Positions 36,748 through 49,494 of a stretch of 64,000 nucleotides of DNA are shown in pieces. Every line of letters begins with the position of its first letter. The stretch's first letter is position 1. This DNA is from Aureimonas frigidaquae (lineage in GTDB: Bacteria; Pseudomonadota; Alphaproteobacteria; Rhizobiales; Rhizobiaceae), in the NCBI RefSeq assembly GCF_001463905.1, contig NZ_BBWR01000008.1:310001-374000 (forward strand), written 5' to 3'. The notes under the pieces are model-generated. The model worked only from the letters and a program-made list of their open reading frames with translations, was not told the origin of the DNA and searched no databases. A program made the position numbers and the translations under genes.

Positions 36748-37734
36748 TCAGATGGCCGGCTCGGGAAGCGTGCCGGCCGCAGGCTCCGGCAGGGGCATCA
36801 CCCCTTCCACGAAAGCCTCGAACGCCGCCAGGAAGGGCGCGCGGTAGAGGTCCTTCTCCTGAAGGAGCTCATGGCGCGCATGCGGCAGGGACAGAGCGTG
36901 GCCGGAGCGCATGCGCCAGGCGAGCCGCTCTGCCGCCGCGCAATCGACCACCCGGTCGGCCCCCGCCGTGACGATGAGCGTGGGAATGTGAAGCTGCGCG
37001 ATGAAATCCGTGTCCTCCAGGCGCCGCATGGCCCGGCAGGCAGCGTGCAGCCAGCCGGCGGTGAGGCTGGTGACGCCGAGCTGCGGCGCGGCACGGATGA
37101 TCGCATCGTTGCGTGCGAAGCGGACGGGATCGCTCGTCAGTGGGTTGGTGGCCGCGTTCCAGCCTGGGCCATGGCGCCGCAGGCGGCGGATGGCCAGGCG
37201 ACCGAGACCCGTATAGCGCAGGGCAGCAGCCAGCGTGGCGATGGGGCGCCCATGCGCGGGAAGCGCCACGAGCGGCGCGGACAGGACGATACGCTCGATC
37301 CGGTTCTGGAAGCGCGGCATGAAACGCAGCGCCGCGAGCCCGCCGAGCGAATGGCCCAGGATGACGTAGGGGCCCGGGCAGTCCGGAAGGGCGACGTTGC
37401 GGAACACCATGTCGATATCGGCATAATAGTGCGACAGACTGGTGATGTGGCCCTTGGCCGGGTTCTTCAGGATGCGGTCCGATCCGCCTTGTCCACGCCA
37501 GTCGAAGATGAGGGCGGTGAAGCTGCGCTCGTTGAGGTCGCGCAGCGTCTCGAAGTATTTTTCGATACACTCGTTGCGACCGGGCAGGATCAGGACCGTG
37601 CCACGGCTTGGCCCCGAAGGCCGCGTGATCGCATAGCGCAGGCGGCGCCCGTTGGAGGTGATGAGATAGTCCCCGCTCAAGGCGGACGGTGCCGGATTGT
37701 CGGGTGTCGCGTGGAACATGGCTGGCTGGTTCAT
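36748..37734 (-). CDS. alpha/beta hydrolase (lysophospholipase/monoacylglycerol-lipase type)
   Basis: A 328-residue alpha/beta hydrolase of the Hydrolase_4 (PldB-like) group. It has the oxyanion region VLILPGRNECIEKYFE, LIFDWRGQGGSDR, the nucleophile elbow GHSLGG (Ser near residue 133), the acid in TLIVTAGADRVVD and His in PHARHELLQEKD. Such enzymes hydrolyse lysophospholipids or monoacylglycerols; the substrate here is not proven. The start at 37734 begins MNQPAMFH; the 17 codons upstream are Arg-rich and unlikely to be translated. Confidence 0.85.
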   Translation of the reverse strand: MNQPAMFHATPDNPAPSALSGDYLITSNGRRLRYAITRPSGPSRGTVLILPGRNECIEKYFETLRDLNERSFTALIFDWRGQGGSDRILKNPAKGHITSLSHYYADIDMVFRNVALPDCPGPYVILGHSLGGLAALRFMPRFQNRIERIVLSAPLVALPAHGRPIATLAAALRYTGLGRLAIRRLRRHGPGWNAATNPLTSDPVRFARNDAIIRAAPQLGVTSLTAGWLHAACRAMRRLEDTDFIAQLHIPTLIVTAGADRVVDCAAAERLAWRMRSGHALSLPHARHELLQEKDLYRAPFLAAFEAFVEGVMPLPEPAAGTLPEPAI

Positions 37735-37828
37735 ACTGACCCTTCGGCTCGCGAGGCGGCGCCGGCGCGCCGCCCGGTTGCACATCTATCACGGATCGCC
37801 ATCGACCAGCATCCGGTCTGCACGCGCC

Positions 37829-37900
37829 AAAAAAACCGGAAGCATCCGAGGATGCTTCCGGTCAAACGACCGCGACGGAAGGGACGGGACGTCGCGGTTG
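37829..37900 (-). ncRNA. candidate small RNA with intrinsic terminator
   Basis: On the minus strand, a first hairpin has arms CCGCGAC/GTCGCGG (37891-37897 with 37870-37876) and a 14-base C-rich loop containing GTCCCGTCCC and CTTCC. A second hairpin with a 13-bp stem (37835-37847 and 37850-37862) is followed by seven T residues. This is a textbook factor-independent terminator, yet no minus-strand gene precedes it. The C-rich loop could pair with ribosome-binding sites, as in alphaproteobacterial trans-acting sRNAs. The 5' end is not defined. Confidence 0.45.
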
Positions 37901-37988
37901 CCTCTTACGATTCGCAATGTCGCGCAGATCGCCTGAACGCAATGGGAAGGCGCCGTTCATCGCCCGTTCAGCCGACGATGAAGCCTCT

Positions 37989-38017
37989 CTTGACACCGCA
38001 AAACCCAATTCCCACCT
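37989..38017 (+). promoter_or_regulatory. possible RpoH-type promoter of hsp20
   Basis: CTTGAC (37989-37994), a 16-bp spacer and CCCACCT (38011-38017) approximate a heat-shock sigma-factor promoter. It would give a leader of about 100 bases ending in the ROSE-like hairpin. The match to the -10 element is imperfect. Confidence 0.35.
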
Positions 38018-38107
38018 TTTCCCTGCGGCCGCCAGAAGGGGCCGCTGGCCTTCCAAGCCTGCCCGCCGGAGACCGGGGGCGTCGAGGCGGGGGCCATAAC
38101 GCAAGAG

Positions 38108-38122
38108 TTGCTCAGAGAGGAC
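38108..38122 (+). promoter_or_regulatory. ROSE-like RNA thermometer hairpin over the hsp20 ribosome site
   Basis: TTGCTC (38108-38113), loop AGA and GAGGAC (38117-38122) form a short hairpin that hides the ribosome site 6 bases before the ATG. The internal G faces a G of the ribosome site, as in the conserved ROSE element with its UUGCU strand. Melting at heat-shock temperature would free the site. Confidence 0.55.
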
Positions 38123-38127
38123 ACACC

Positions 38128-38592
38128 ATGCGTAACGTCGATTTTGCTCCGCTGTACCGCTCCACCGTCGGTTTCGACCGGCTCTTTTCGATGCTCGACA
38201 ATATCGGCAGCGTCGAGAACACGCAGAGCTACCCGCCCTACAATATCGAGCGCACGGGCGAGAATGCCTATCGCATCACCATGGCCGTCGCCGGTTTCGA
38301 CGGTAGCGAACTGTCGCTCGAATCGCGCGAGAACGTGCTGACCGTGACCGGTGAGCGACAGGAGCCCGAGGGCGAGGCGACCCGCTTCCTGCATCGTGGC
38401 ATAGCCGGGCGCGCCTTCGAGCGCCGCTTCCAGCTTGCCGAGCATGTGGAGGTGAAGGGCGCGACCCTCAAGAACGGGCTGCTCCACATCGACCTCGAGC
38501 GCATCATCCCCGAGGCGATGAAGCCGCGCCGGATCGACATTGCCGTTGCCGATAACGGCAATGCCAAGGCGCTCGAAGCCGACGTGGCCTGA
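38128..38592 (+). CDS. Hsp20/IbpA-type small heat-shock protein
   Basis: A 154-residue alpha-crystallin-type chaperone. It starts with RNVDFAPLYRSTVGFDRLFSMLDN, typical of rhizobial class A small heat-shock proteins. The alpha-crystallin domain (about 38-130) has YPPYNIERTGENAYRITMAVAGF, LTVTGERQE and GIAGRAFERRFQLAEHVEVKGATLKNGLLHIDLER, with the A-x-x-x-NGxL signature. It holds unfolding proteins in oligomers in the cytoplasm. Expression is likely controlled by a ROSE-like leader and perhaps RpoH. A strong terminator follows at once. Confidence 0.92.
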   Translation: MRNVDFAPLYRSTVGFDRLFSMLDNIGSVENTQSYPPYNIERTGENAYRITMAVAGFDGSELSLESRENVLTVTGERQEPEGEATRFLHRGIAGRAFERRFQLAEHVEVKGATLKNGLLHIDLERIIPEAMKPRRIDIAVADNGNAKALEADVA

Positions 38593-38637
38593 TCCCGCAA
38601 AGAAGCGCGGACGCCAAGTCTGACAAACTCACAAGAA

Positions 38638-38672
38638 ACGGCGCGTGGCCTGAGCCACGCGCCGTCTTTCTT
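38638..38672 (+). terminator. intrinsic terminator of hsp20
   Basis: A perfect 12-bp stem ACGGCGCGTGGC / GCCACGCGCCGT around the loop CTGA is followed by CTTTCTT. It lies 46 bases after the hsp20 stop. Confidence 0.85.
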
Positions 38673-38693
38673 GCGAAGGTCGGCGCCACGAAA

Positions 38694-38725
38694 AAGGGCT
38701 GTGAACCGATGGGTCCACAGCCCTT
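38694..38725 (-). terminator. intrinsic terminator of the Rmf/CrpP-like gene
   Basis: Arms AAGGGCTGTG and CACAGCCCTT enclose a 12-base loop; read on the minus strand the stem is followed by TTTTT-type sequence (the plus strand shows AAAAA at 38691-38695). It lies 25 bases past the minus-strand gene stop. Confidence 0.75.
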
Positions 38726-38749
38726 CTTCTATCGGTTGCCAGCGCCTTC

Positions 38750-39022
38750 TCAGTGTTTCGAGAAAGCGTCCCGGACCTCGGATTCCGTGATGCGGGCGGC
38801 CGGATTGCCCGTCTGGTTCAGGTTCTGCTCTTCCGTCCCGTCACCCATCATGCCGACATGCGTCTGCGATGCGGCGGATGGTTTGCGCGATAGATTGTTG
38901 GCCTCGGTCCAGCCGGCCATCCAGTCGGCCCGTAGGCTCGAACCCACCGGGTAATCGCAGGACGACATCGGCAGGTTGTGCTCGAAGGCAAGTTTGCCTT
39001 GGGCGAATGCATCCTTGGACAT
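38750..39022 (-). CDS. small Rmf/CrpP-fold family protein
   Basis: A 90-residue protein starting MSKDAFAQGKLAFEHNLPMSSCDYP, then GSSLRADWMAGWTEAN. The pattern of a Gly-rich start, a Cys-Pro pair and W-x2-GW resembles the Rmf/CrpP-type fold, a group that includes ribosome modulation factor. The C-terminal 45 residues are polar and probably flexible. The start is placed at 39022 with AGGA close upstream. A role in ribosome or stress physiology is possible but unproven. Confidence 0.6.
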   Translation of the reverse strand: MSKDAFAQGKLAFEHNLPMSSCDYPVGSSLRADWMAGWTEANNLSRKPSAASQTHVGMMGDGTEEQNLNQTGNPAARITESEVRDAFSKH

Positions 39023-39094
39023 TTCCTGTGAACCTCCTGTGCGATGCTTTCGATACATCAGGAAACGTCGGGGCAGGGGCTTCGTTCCGTCGGG

Positions 39095-40147
39095 TCAGGC
39101 CGCCGCCCCGACGATGCGCAGAAGGCTGTCGACCTCCTCATCGGTCGTGTTCCAGCTGGTGACGAGGCGGATCATTGTTTCATCGGATGACAGATCGGCC
39201 GCACTGTCCGCCGGCCAGTCGTAGAACTGGGCGCCTGCGGCGCGCGCTGCGGCGATCAGCGCATCGGGCACGATGGCGAAGACCTCGTTGCCCTGGGTCG
39301 GCCAGGCCAGGCGTGCGCCGGTGGCCGATGCCTTCAACCCGTCGCGCAGCCGGTCCGCCATGGCATTGGAATGGGCCGCCAGACGCAGCCAGAGACCGTC
39401 CTTGAGATAGGCCTCGAACTGCGCCGCGATAAACCGGGTCTTGGAAAAGAGCTGCCCGCCGCGCTTGTGGACGAAGGCGAACTCCGCCGCCTTCTGCGGA
39501 TCGAAGAACAGGATGGCCTCGGCGCACCAGCAACCATTCTTGGTTGCGCCGAAGGACAGGACGTCCACGCCGGCCCGCCAGGTCATGTCCGCCGGGGAGG
39601 CGCCGAGCGCAGCGGCTGCATTGGCGAAGCGCGCGCCGTCCATGTGGAGCGGAAGGCCACGCCCATGCGCCAGGGCCGCAACAGCGGCGATTTCCTCCAG
39701 CCTGTAGAAGGTGCCGGCTTCCGTCGCCTGGCTGATCGAAACGGCCATCGGCTGGCCGCCATGCACGAAAGCAGGATCGAAGGCATCGAGGGCGGCGGCG
39801 AGCGCAGCCAGATCCATCCGCCCCGCCGCACCCGGCACCGTGGACAGGCGGGCCGTTGCGAAGAACTCGGGCGCGCCACATTCGTCCACGCGGATATGCG
39901 CGTCGTCATGGCACAGGATGACCCCGCCCGGCCGGGCAAAGGCAGCCAGCGCCAGTGCGTTCGCCGCCGTGCCCGTGCCCACGAAGAAAACGGAAACCTC
40001 CCGCTCGAAGATCTCGGCAAAATGCCGGGCGACACGGCCATCCACTTCGCTGTTGCCATACGCAGCGCCTGCAACGCCCGCTTCCCGCGCGAGGGCCTCG
40101 GCCACGGCAGGATGCGCGCCGGACCAGTTGTCGGACGAGAAAATCAT
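39095..40147 (-). CDS. ltaE: low-specificity L-threonine aldolase-type PLP enzyme
   Basis: A 350-residue beta-eliminating lyase-family protein (threonine aldolase). It starts IFSSDNWSGAHPAVAEAL and has the substrate loop VSVFFVGTGTAANALAL, the PLP-stacking His region DDAHIRVDECGAPEFF, LPLHMDGARFANAAAALG with the PLP-binding Asp, and Lys203 in SFGATKNG as the Schiff-base residue. It would cleave L-threonine or L-allo-threonine to glycine and acetaldehyde. It diverges from gltB across 248 bp. Confidence 0.85.
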   Translation of the reverse strand: MIFSSDNWSGAHPAVAEALAREAGVAGAAYGNSEVDGRVARHFAEIFEREVSVFFVGTGTAANALALAAFARPGGVILCHDDAHIRVDECGAPEFFATARLSTVPGAAGRMDLAALAAALDAFDPAFVHGGQPMAVSISQATEAGTFYRLEEIAAVAALAHGRGLPLHMDGARFANAAAALGASPADMTWRAGVDVLSFGATKNGCWCAEAILFFDPQKAAEFAFVHKRGGQLFSKTRFIAAQFEAYLKDGLWLRLAAHSNAMADRLRDGLKASATGARLAWPTQGNEVFAIVPDALIAAARAAGAQFYDWPADSAADLSSDETMIRLVTSWNTTDEEVDSLLRIVGAAA

Positions 40148-40214
40148 GTGAAATCCCTGATTGAGAAGAAATTTTTTACCTGCATAATCCTTGCAAATTG
40201 GTGCGTAAAGGTGG

Positions 40215-40230
40215 TTTCAATCGATTTAAA
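40215..40230. promoter_or_regulatory. ATCGAT-centred palindrome 1 before gltB
   Basis: A 16-bp inverted repeat TTTCAATCGATTTAAA with one mismatched pair. It shares AATCGATTTAA with palindrome 2; the centres are 41 bp apart, close to four helical turns, on the same DNA face. Confidence 0.5.
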
Positions 40231-40255
40231 CGCGATTTAGGGGCGATTGAAGCTG

Positions 40256-40271
40256 ATTAAATCGATTTAAT
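40256..40271. promoter_or_regulatory. ATCGAT-centred palindrome 2 before gltB
   Basis: ATTAAATCGATTTAAT is a perfect 16-bp palindrome ending 8 bases before the proposed -35 element of gltB. The position suits an activator or repressor dimer. Confidence 0.55.
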
Positions 40272-40278
40272 GTGCTTA

Positions 40279-40307
40279 TTGAAGGGAGTCTAAAAACCTG
40301 CCATAAG
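40279..40307 (+). promoter_or_regulatory. putative sigma-70-type promoter of gltB
   Basis: TTGAAG (40279-40284), a 17-bp spacer and CATAAG (40302-40307) form a reasonable housekeeping promoter, 88 bp before the gltB ATG. It lies directly downstream of the two palindromes. Confidence 0.5.
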
Positions 40308-40395
40308 GCCGATAGGTCAGTGGTACTGTCATATTGGGCCACGACAGGTCATGTAGTCTCGTGCGGCATTGCAGCCGGACGCGGGGGAGAACGCC

Positions 40396-45084
<4,689 letters not shown>

Positions 45085-45255
45085 GCGATCCCTGACCGAA
45101 GGGCCAGAGCGCAGGGCCGGACCAGGTGGGCCGGACCTTCAGGGAACGAAACGGAATTGCCGGGCCGCGGGGCATGATGGATCATCCCCCGCCGGCTCCC
45201 GATGGCGCGGGGCCCCGGGAGGGCACCACGGGCGCGAGATTGGACGGAGCATCGC

Positions 45256-46710
45256 ATGGGCAAGGTTACGGGTTTTCTCGAGATCGATCGCCAGACCCCG
45301 AAGTATCAGCCGGCATCCGACCGGATCCGACACTTCCGGGAATTCACGCTTCCCATGTCCGATGCGGAAGTGGGCAAGCAGGCGGCGCGCTGCATGGATT
45401 GCGGCGTGCCCTATTGCCATGGGCCGACGGGCTGCCCGATCCACAACCAGATCCCCGACTGGAACGACCTCGTCTATTCGGGCGATTGGGAAGCGGCGAT
45501 CCGCAACCTGCATTCGACCAACAACTTCCCGGAATTTACCGGGCGCATCTGCCCCGCCCCGTGCGAGGAAGCCTGCACGCTGAACCTTGAGGACATGCCT
45601 GTCGCCATCAAGACGGTGGAGCAGGCGCTGGCGGACAAGGCCTACAAGCTGGGCCTGATCGTGCCGCAGCCGGCCGAAGCGCAGACGGGCAAGCGCGTGG
45701 CGATTATCGGTTCGGGCCCCGCGGGACTGGCGGCGGCCCAGCAGCTCGGCCGTGCCGGCCATGCGGTGGACGTGTATGAGCGCGAGTCCCGCCCGGGCGG
45801 TCTGCTGCGCTACGGCATTCCGGACTTCAAGATGGAAAAGCACTGGATCGACCGGCGGGTCGAGCAGATGAGCCAGGAGGGCGTGACCTTCCGCTGCGGT
45901 GTCGAGATCGGTCGCGACATGTCCCTCGACGAGCTGACCGCCACCTATGACGCGGTTCTGTATAGCGGCGGCGCGGAGCGCCCGCGCGATGCCGGCATTC
46001 CGACCAACGGCCTTAACGGCATTCACGACGCCATGCCCTATCTCGTCCAGCAGAACCGGCGCGTCGGCGGCGAAAACATCGCCAGCGTCCTGTGGGACGG
46101 CCCTGAGGTCTGGGCCGGCGGCAAGCATGTCGTGGTGGTGGGCGGCGGCGATACGGCGTCCGACTGTGTCGGCACGGCCTTCCGCCAGGGCGCCGTCCGG
46201 GTGACGCAGCTCGACATCCGCCCCATGCCGCCCAAGACGGAAGACAAGCTCGCGACCTGGCCCTTCTGGGCAACCAAGATGCGGGTTTCCTCCAGCCAGG
46301 CTGAAGGCGCGCAGCGCGAATTCCAGATCGCCACGCTCGAATTCGTGGGCGAGGACGGTCAACTGACCGGCGTCAAATGCGCCCAGGTCGACGACAAGCG
46401 CCGCCCCATCCCCGGCACCGAATTCATCATCCGAGCGGATCTGGCCTTTATCGCCATCGGCTTTGCCGGCCCCAATCCGGAAGGGCTGATGGCAGGGCTC
46501 GGCGATCGGCTGGAAACGACCGCAGACCGGCGCGGCAACGTGGCCGTCAAGGCCAATGACACGTCCTACGAGACGTCGATCGACAAGCTCTATGCGGCGG
46601 GCGACGTGCGCCGTGGCCAGTCCCTCGTGGTCTGGGCGATCCGCGAAGGGCGCCAGGCGGCTCGGGCGATCGACCTGGCCCTGACCGGGCAGACGACACT
46701 TCCGCGCTAA
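45256..46710 (+). CDS. gltD: glutamate synthase (NADPH) small subunit
   Basis: A 484-residue flavoprotein. N-terminal 4Fe-4S ligands are [20 protein letters not shown] and [10 protein letters not shown]. The FAD site is [22 protein letters not shown] and the NADPH site [39 protein letters not shown] and [24 protein letters not shown] close the FAD fold. It passes electrons from NADPH to GltB. The ATG at 45256 follows GGAGC closely; an upstream ATG at 45202 gives an atypical Arg-rich start. It is downstream of gltB in the same unit. Confidence 0.96.
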   Translation: MGKVTGFLEIDRQTPKYQPASDRIRHFREFTLPMSDAEVGKQAARCMDCGVPYCHGPTGCPIHNQIPDWNDLVYSGDWEAAIRNLHSTNNFPEFTGRICPAPCEEACTLNLEDMPVAIKTVEQALADKAYKLGLIVPQPAEAQTGKRVAIIGSGPAGLAAAQQLGRAGHAVDVYERESRPGGLLRYGIPDFKMEKHWIDRRVEQMSQEGVTFRCGVEIGRDMSLDELTATYDAVLYSGGAERPRDAGIPTNGLNGIHDAMPYLVQQNRRVGGENIASVLWDGPEVWAGGKHVVVVGGGDTASDCVGTAFRQGAVRVTQLDIRPMPPKTEDKLATWPFWATKMRVSSSQAEGAQREFQIATLEFVGEDGQLTGVKCAQVDDKRRPIPGTEFIIRADLAFIAIGFAGPNPEGLMAGLGDRLETTADRRGNVAVKANDTSYETSIDKLYAAGDVRRGQSLVVWAIREGRQAARAIDLALTGQTTLPR

Positions 46711-46822
46711 GGCGCGGACGGACGCCAGGACAGTCGGACGATGCAGAGAGCGAGCCCCGCCAATGGCGCGGGCTCGCCGCCCATCGAAAGCGGCACCAAT
46801 GCCGCCGGCCTTGCAGGGTGGA

Positions 46823-48022
46823 TCAGCCGCCGTCGCGCGGCCAGGCGAAGCTGTCGGCGCGCCCGGCGACCGGCGCGGGCATGCTGCCCGAACGCACCAG
46901 TCGCTCGCGCGGGGAGGGCGTCTCGCTCGGGCCGCGCGGCGTGCCCGGCGCCGCCAGCAATCCGTCGCCACCATCGAAGGCGGGATCGCTGAAGGCGACG
47001 GGCGGCACATGGGTGGCGTTGGCCGGATCGACAGCGGGCTCCGGCGCTTCCAGCGGCATGCTTCCGGTGGCCGCACCCGGCGCGTTCAGGGACGGATCGC
47101 CCAGGCCGAGGATCCGAGCAATGGGCTTCTGTGCGAAGAAGGCGAGCTTGTCCGCACCGGCCGGCGTCATGGTGATGCCGTCGGAATTGCGCAACCGCGT
47201 CTGTTGCCCTTCCACATCCGGCCCGGACGAGATGAAGGAGCCGGTGGCGTCGGTGAAGCCGCCCCAGACATCCACGAACTCGCCCCCGGCCGAGGTTACG
47301 GCCGCCTGGTAGATTCCGTTCAGGAACACCATGTCCTCGGACATGCGGTCGGACTGGTAGGATGGCTGGCCAACCCAGACGAAGGGACGGCCGGATGCCT
47401 TGAGCGCGTTGGCAAGCTCGGTGACGCGGGCCGTGTAGCTGTCGGTCCAGGCTTGCGTGCGTAGGGCGAGCCCGCTGCCTGCGTCGCGGATGGCCTGGCG
47501 GTCGTTGCCGCCGAGCATGATGGTGATGAGGTCCGGCTTCTCACTGTCCAGAAGCGCCGGAAGCTCGGCGCGCCAATCGTGGAAATCGTCCCGTACGAGG
47601 CCCGATGACCCGTTGGCGCGGGAGATGACCACCGCATTGGCGTTGCCTGCGAAGGTTTCGGTCAGGCCACGGGCCAGCGAGGCGGCCATGAAATCGCCGA
47701 TGACGAGGATGCGCTTTGCATTCTCCGCCTTTTCGACGGCGGCGGGAGCGGGCGCGACCGGTGCGGCCCGGCGTGCCTGGCGCGCGGGCTGATTGGCGCG
47801 GCGCTGGCGCACCTGCTTGCGCGGGGCCTTCTGCCGGCGGATCGTAGGCGCCGGCTCCGCCTGCTGGCGCGGAGCCCCGAAGAGCATTTCCAGAAGGTTG
47901 CGGGGCCGCTGTTCCTGGGCAAAGGCCGGCGCCGCCGGAACGCCCGTCGCCAGCACGGCGACGATCAGGGCCCCGCGAAGCGGAAGCAAGAGCCGAGTCC
48001 TGTCGCGGGGTGCCATCATCAT
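46823..48022 (-). CDS. exported DUF459 (SGNH-hydrolase-like) protein
   Basis: A 399-residue protein with signal peptide (about 1-35, ending AFA-QE), a basic, Gln/Arg-rich linker (about 36-100), and a DUF459 domain of SGNH-hydrolase type. RILVIGDFMAASLARGL holds the block I position, with Asp-Phe instead of Gly-Asp-Ser, so the canonical Ser nucleophile is not present there. ITIMLGGNDRQAI is block III and a later SDGITMTPAGADKLAFF matches block V without the usual DxxH. Function unknown, perhaps cell-envelope modification. It lies 8 bp after the lytic transglycosylase gene on the same strand. Confidence 0.75.
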   Translation of the reverse strand: MMMAPRDRTRLLLPLRGALIVAVLATGVPAAPAFAQEQRPRNLLEMLFGAPRQQAEPAPTIRRQKAPRKQVRQRRANQPARQARRAAPVAPAPAAVEKAENAKRILVIGDFMAASLARGLTETFAGNANAVVISRANGSSGLVRDDFHDWRAELPALLDSEKPDLITIMLGGNDRQAIRDAGSGLALRTQAWTDSYTARVTELANALKASGRPFVWVGQPSYQSDRMSEDMVFLNGIYQAAVTSAGGEFVDVWGGFTDATGSFISSGPDVEGQQTRLRNSDGITMTPAGADKLAFFAQKPIARILGLGDPSLNAPGAATGSMPLEAPEPAVDPANATHVPPVAFSDPAFDGGDGLLAAPGTPRGPSETPSPRERLVRSGSMPAPVAGRADSFAWPRDGG

Positions 48023-48030
48023 TCTGACGT

Positions 48031-49263
48031 TCAGTGCCGGCGCAAGAGATCGAGCAGCGCGCGGGATGCGTTGCCATCGGCCGCGACACCGCGCTGGCGC
48101 TGGTAGGCGCTGATCGAGGCCCGGGAGCCGGAGCCGATCTTGCCGTCGATCTCTCCGTCATAGAAGCCGTGTTGCGACAGGCGCTGCTGCAACTCGTAGC
48201 GTTCGGCCACCGACAGGGGCGTGTAGCCGCGCGGCCATGGCTGGGCGAAGTCGCCACCGCCGCCGATCCGGTCGGCCAGATGCCCCACGGCCAGCGCATA
48301 ACGATCGGCGTTGTTGTAGCGCTTGATGACGAAGAAGTTGCGCGTCATCAGGAAGATCGGCCCGTTCGGCCCCGCCGGCATGACGAGATTGGCGTTGTCG
48401 GACGGCGTCGGGAAGGCCTGCCCGTTGGCGCGGCGAAAGCCGAGGCTCTGCCATTCGCCGAGCGACTTGTTGGCCCGCTCCAGGCCGGCGAGGTTGGTGC
48501 CGCGCGGGGCCATCGCCTCATAGCCCCAGGTGCGGCCCGAGCGCCAGCCATTCTTGCGCAACAGGTTGGCGGCCGTGGCGAGCGCGTCCGGCGGCGAGGT
48601 CCAGATGTTCGGATGACCGTCGCCATCGATGTCGACGGCATAGGCGAGGTAGCTGGTCGGGATGAACTGCGTATGGCCCATGGCGCCGGCCCAGGAACCG
48701 GTGAGCCCCTTGGGGCTGACATGGCCGGCCTGTACGATCTTCAACGCGCCGATCAGCTGCTCGCGTGCGAACTTGGCGCGGCGCTGGTCCAGATAGGCGA
48801 GCGTGGCCAGAGCCTGCGGAACGTGCTTCAGCGAACCCGGCTTCTCGAGCGCCTTGCCGTAGCTCGATTCCATGGACCAGATGGCCAGGAGGATGTTGCG
48901 GCTGACGCCGAAGCGCGGCTCGATGACATCCAGCCAGCGCTTGTACTGTTGGCCCATGCGGCGCCCTTCGGACACCGTTTCCTCGTTGACGCGATTGTCC
49001 ATGTAGTCCCACGCATCGTCGCGGAACTCGGGCTGGAAGCGTGCCTTTTCGATGACGTCATGGTCCGGCTCGGACACGCCGGCGAAGACGGCCCGGTAGG
49101 TCTGGCGGCTGATACCGTTGGCCATGGCCGTCTTTTCGAAGTTGGCGATCCAGCGCTGGAAGCCCGCATCGGCATAGGCGGGCAGGCGCGAGCCGGCCAG
49201 AAGCGTCATCGACAAAAGCGCCGTCTTCATGAAGCCTCGTCTCGAGGGTGCGATTCCGTGCAT
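48031..49263 (-). CDS. lytic murein transglycosylase (MltB type) with peptidoglycan-binding domain
   Basis: A 410-residue enzyme. The leader SRRGFMKTALLSMTLLAGSRLPAYA has a twin-arginine-like motif. The SLT_2 domain (about 33-335) contains the catalytic Glu in LLAIWSMESSYG, then GSWAGAMGHTQFIPTSYLAYAVDIDGDGHPNIW. A PG_binding_1 domain closes the protein (about 350-408; LQQRLSQHGFYDGEIDGKIGSGSRASISAYQRQRG). It cleaves peptidoglycan glycan strands to 1,6-anhydro ends in the periplasm. GGAGGAAG directly before the ATG fixes the start. Confidence 0.92.
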   Translation of the reverse strand: MHGIAPSRRGFMKTALLSMTLLAGSRLPAYADAGFQRWIANFEKTAMANGISRQTYRAVFAGVSEPDHDVIEKARFQPEFRDDAWDYMDNRVNEETVSEGRRMGQQYKRWLDVIEPRFGVSRNILLAIWSMESSYGKALEKPGSLKHVPQALATLAYLDQRRAKFAREQLIGALKIVQAGHVSPKGLTGSWAGAMGHTQFIPTSYLAYAVDIDGDGHPNIWTSPPDALATAANLLRKNGWRSGRTWGYEAMAPRGTNLAGLERANKSLGEWQSLGFRRANGQAFPTPSDNANLVMPAGPNGPIFLMTRNFFVIKRYNNADRYALAVGHLADRIGGGGDFAQPWPRGYTPLSVAERYELQQRLSQHGFYDGEIDGKIGSGSRASISAYQRQRGVAADGNASRALLDLLRRH

Positions 49264-49494
49264 GGGTCTTCCTCCGGTCGGATCAGATCGTCAGCAATGG
49301 CCCCCAGTGTAGGAAGAGGTCGTAAAGGCTTCCTTTACCACAGATCGCTTTGCCGCACATGTCGACCATGTCCGGTAACGTTTGTGTGGGTGCTCTGCGG
49401 CGCAATCGCGGCAAAAGGGCGAATCGCACCCCGCCCTGTTGTCAAATTCCGTTCAATTGGGTCCGATACGGTCCCCTGGAACGGGAGACTGACG

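Noticed and set aside
36871..38127. A plus-strand open frame that would fuse an upstream segment to Hsp20
   Set aside because: It is antisense to the alpha/beta hydrolase and then crosses the ROSE-like leader. The Hsp20 N-terminus at 38128 matches the family.
48034..49494. A plus-strand open frame that extends the enoyl-CoA hydratase-type gene far upstream, as if a large fusion
   Set aside because: The upstream part is antisense to the lytic transglycosylase and has no motifs; a ribosome site and ATG at 49495 mark the real start.
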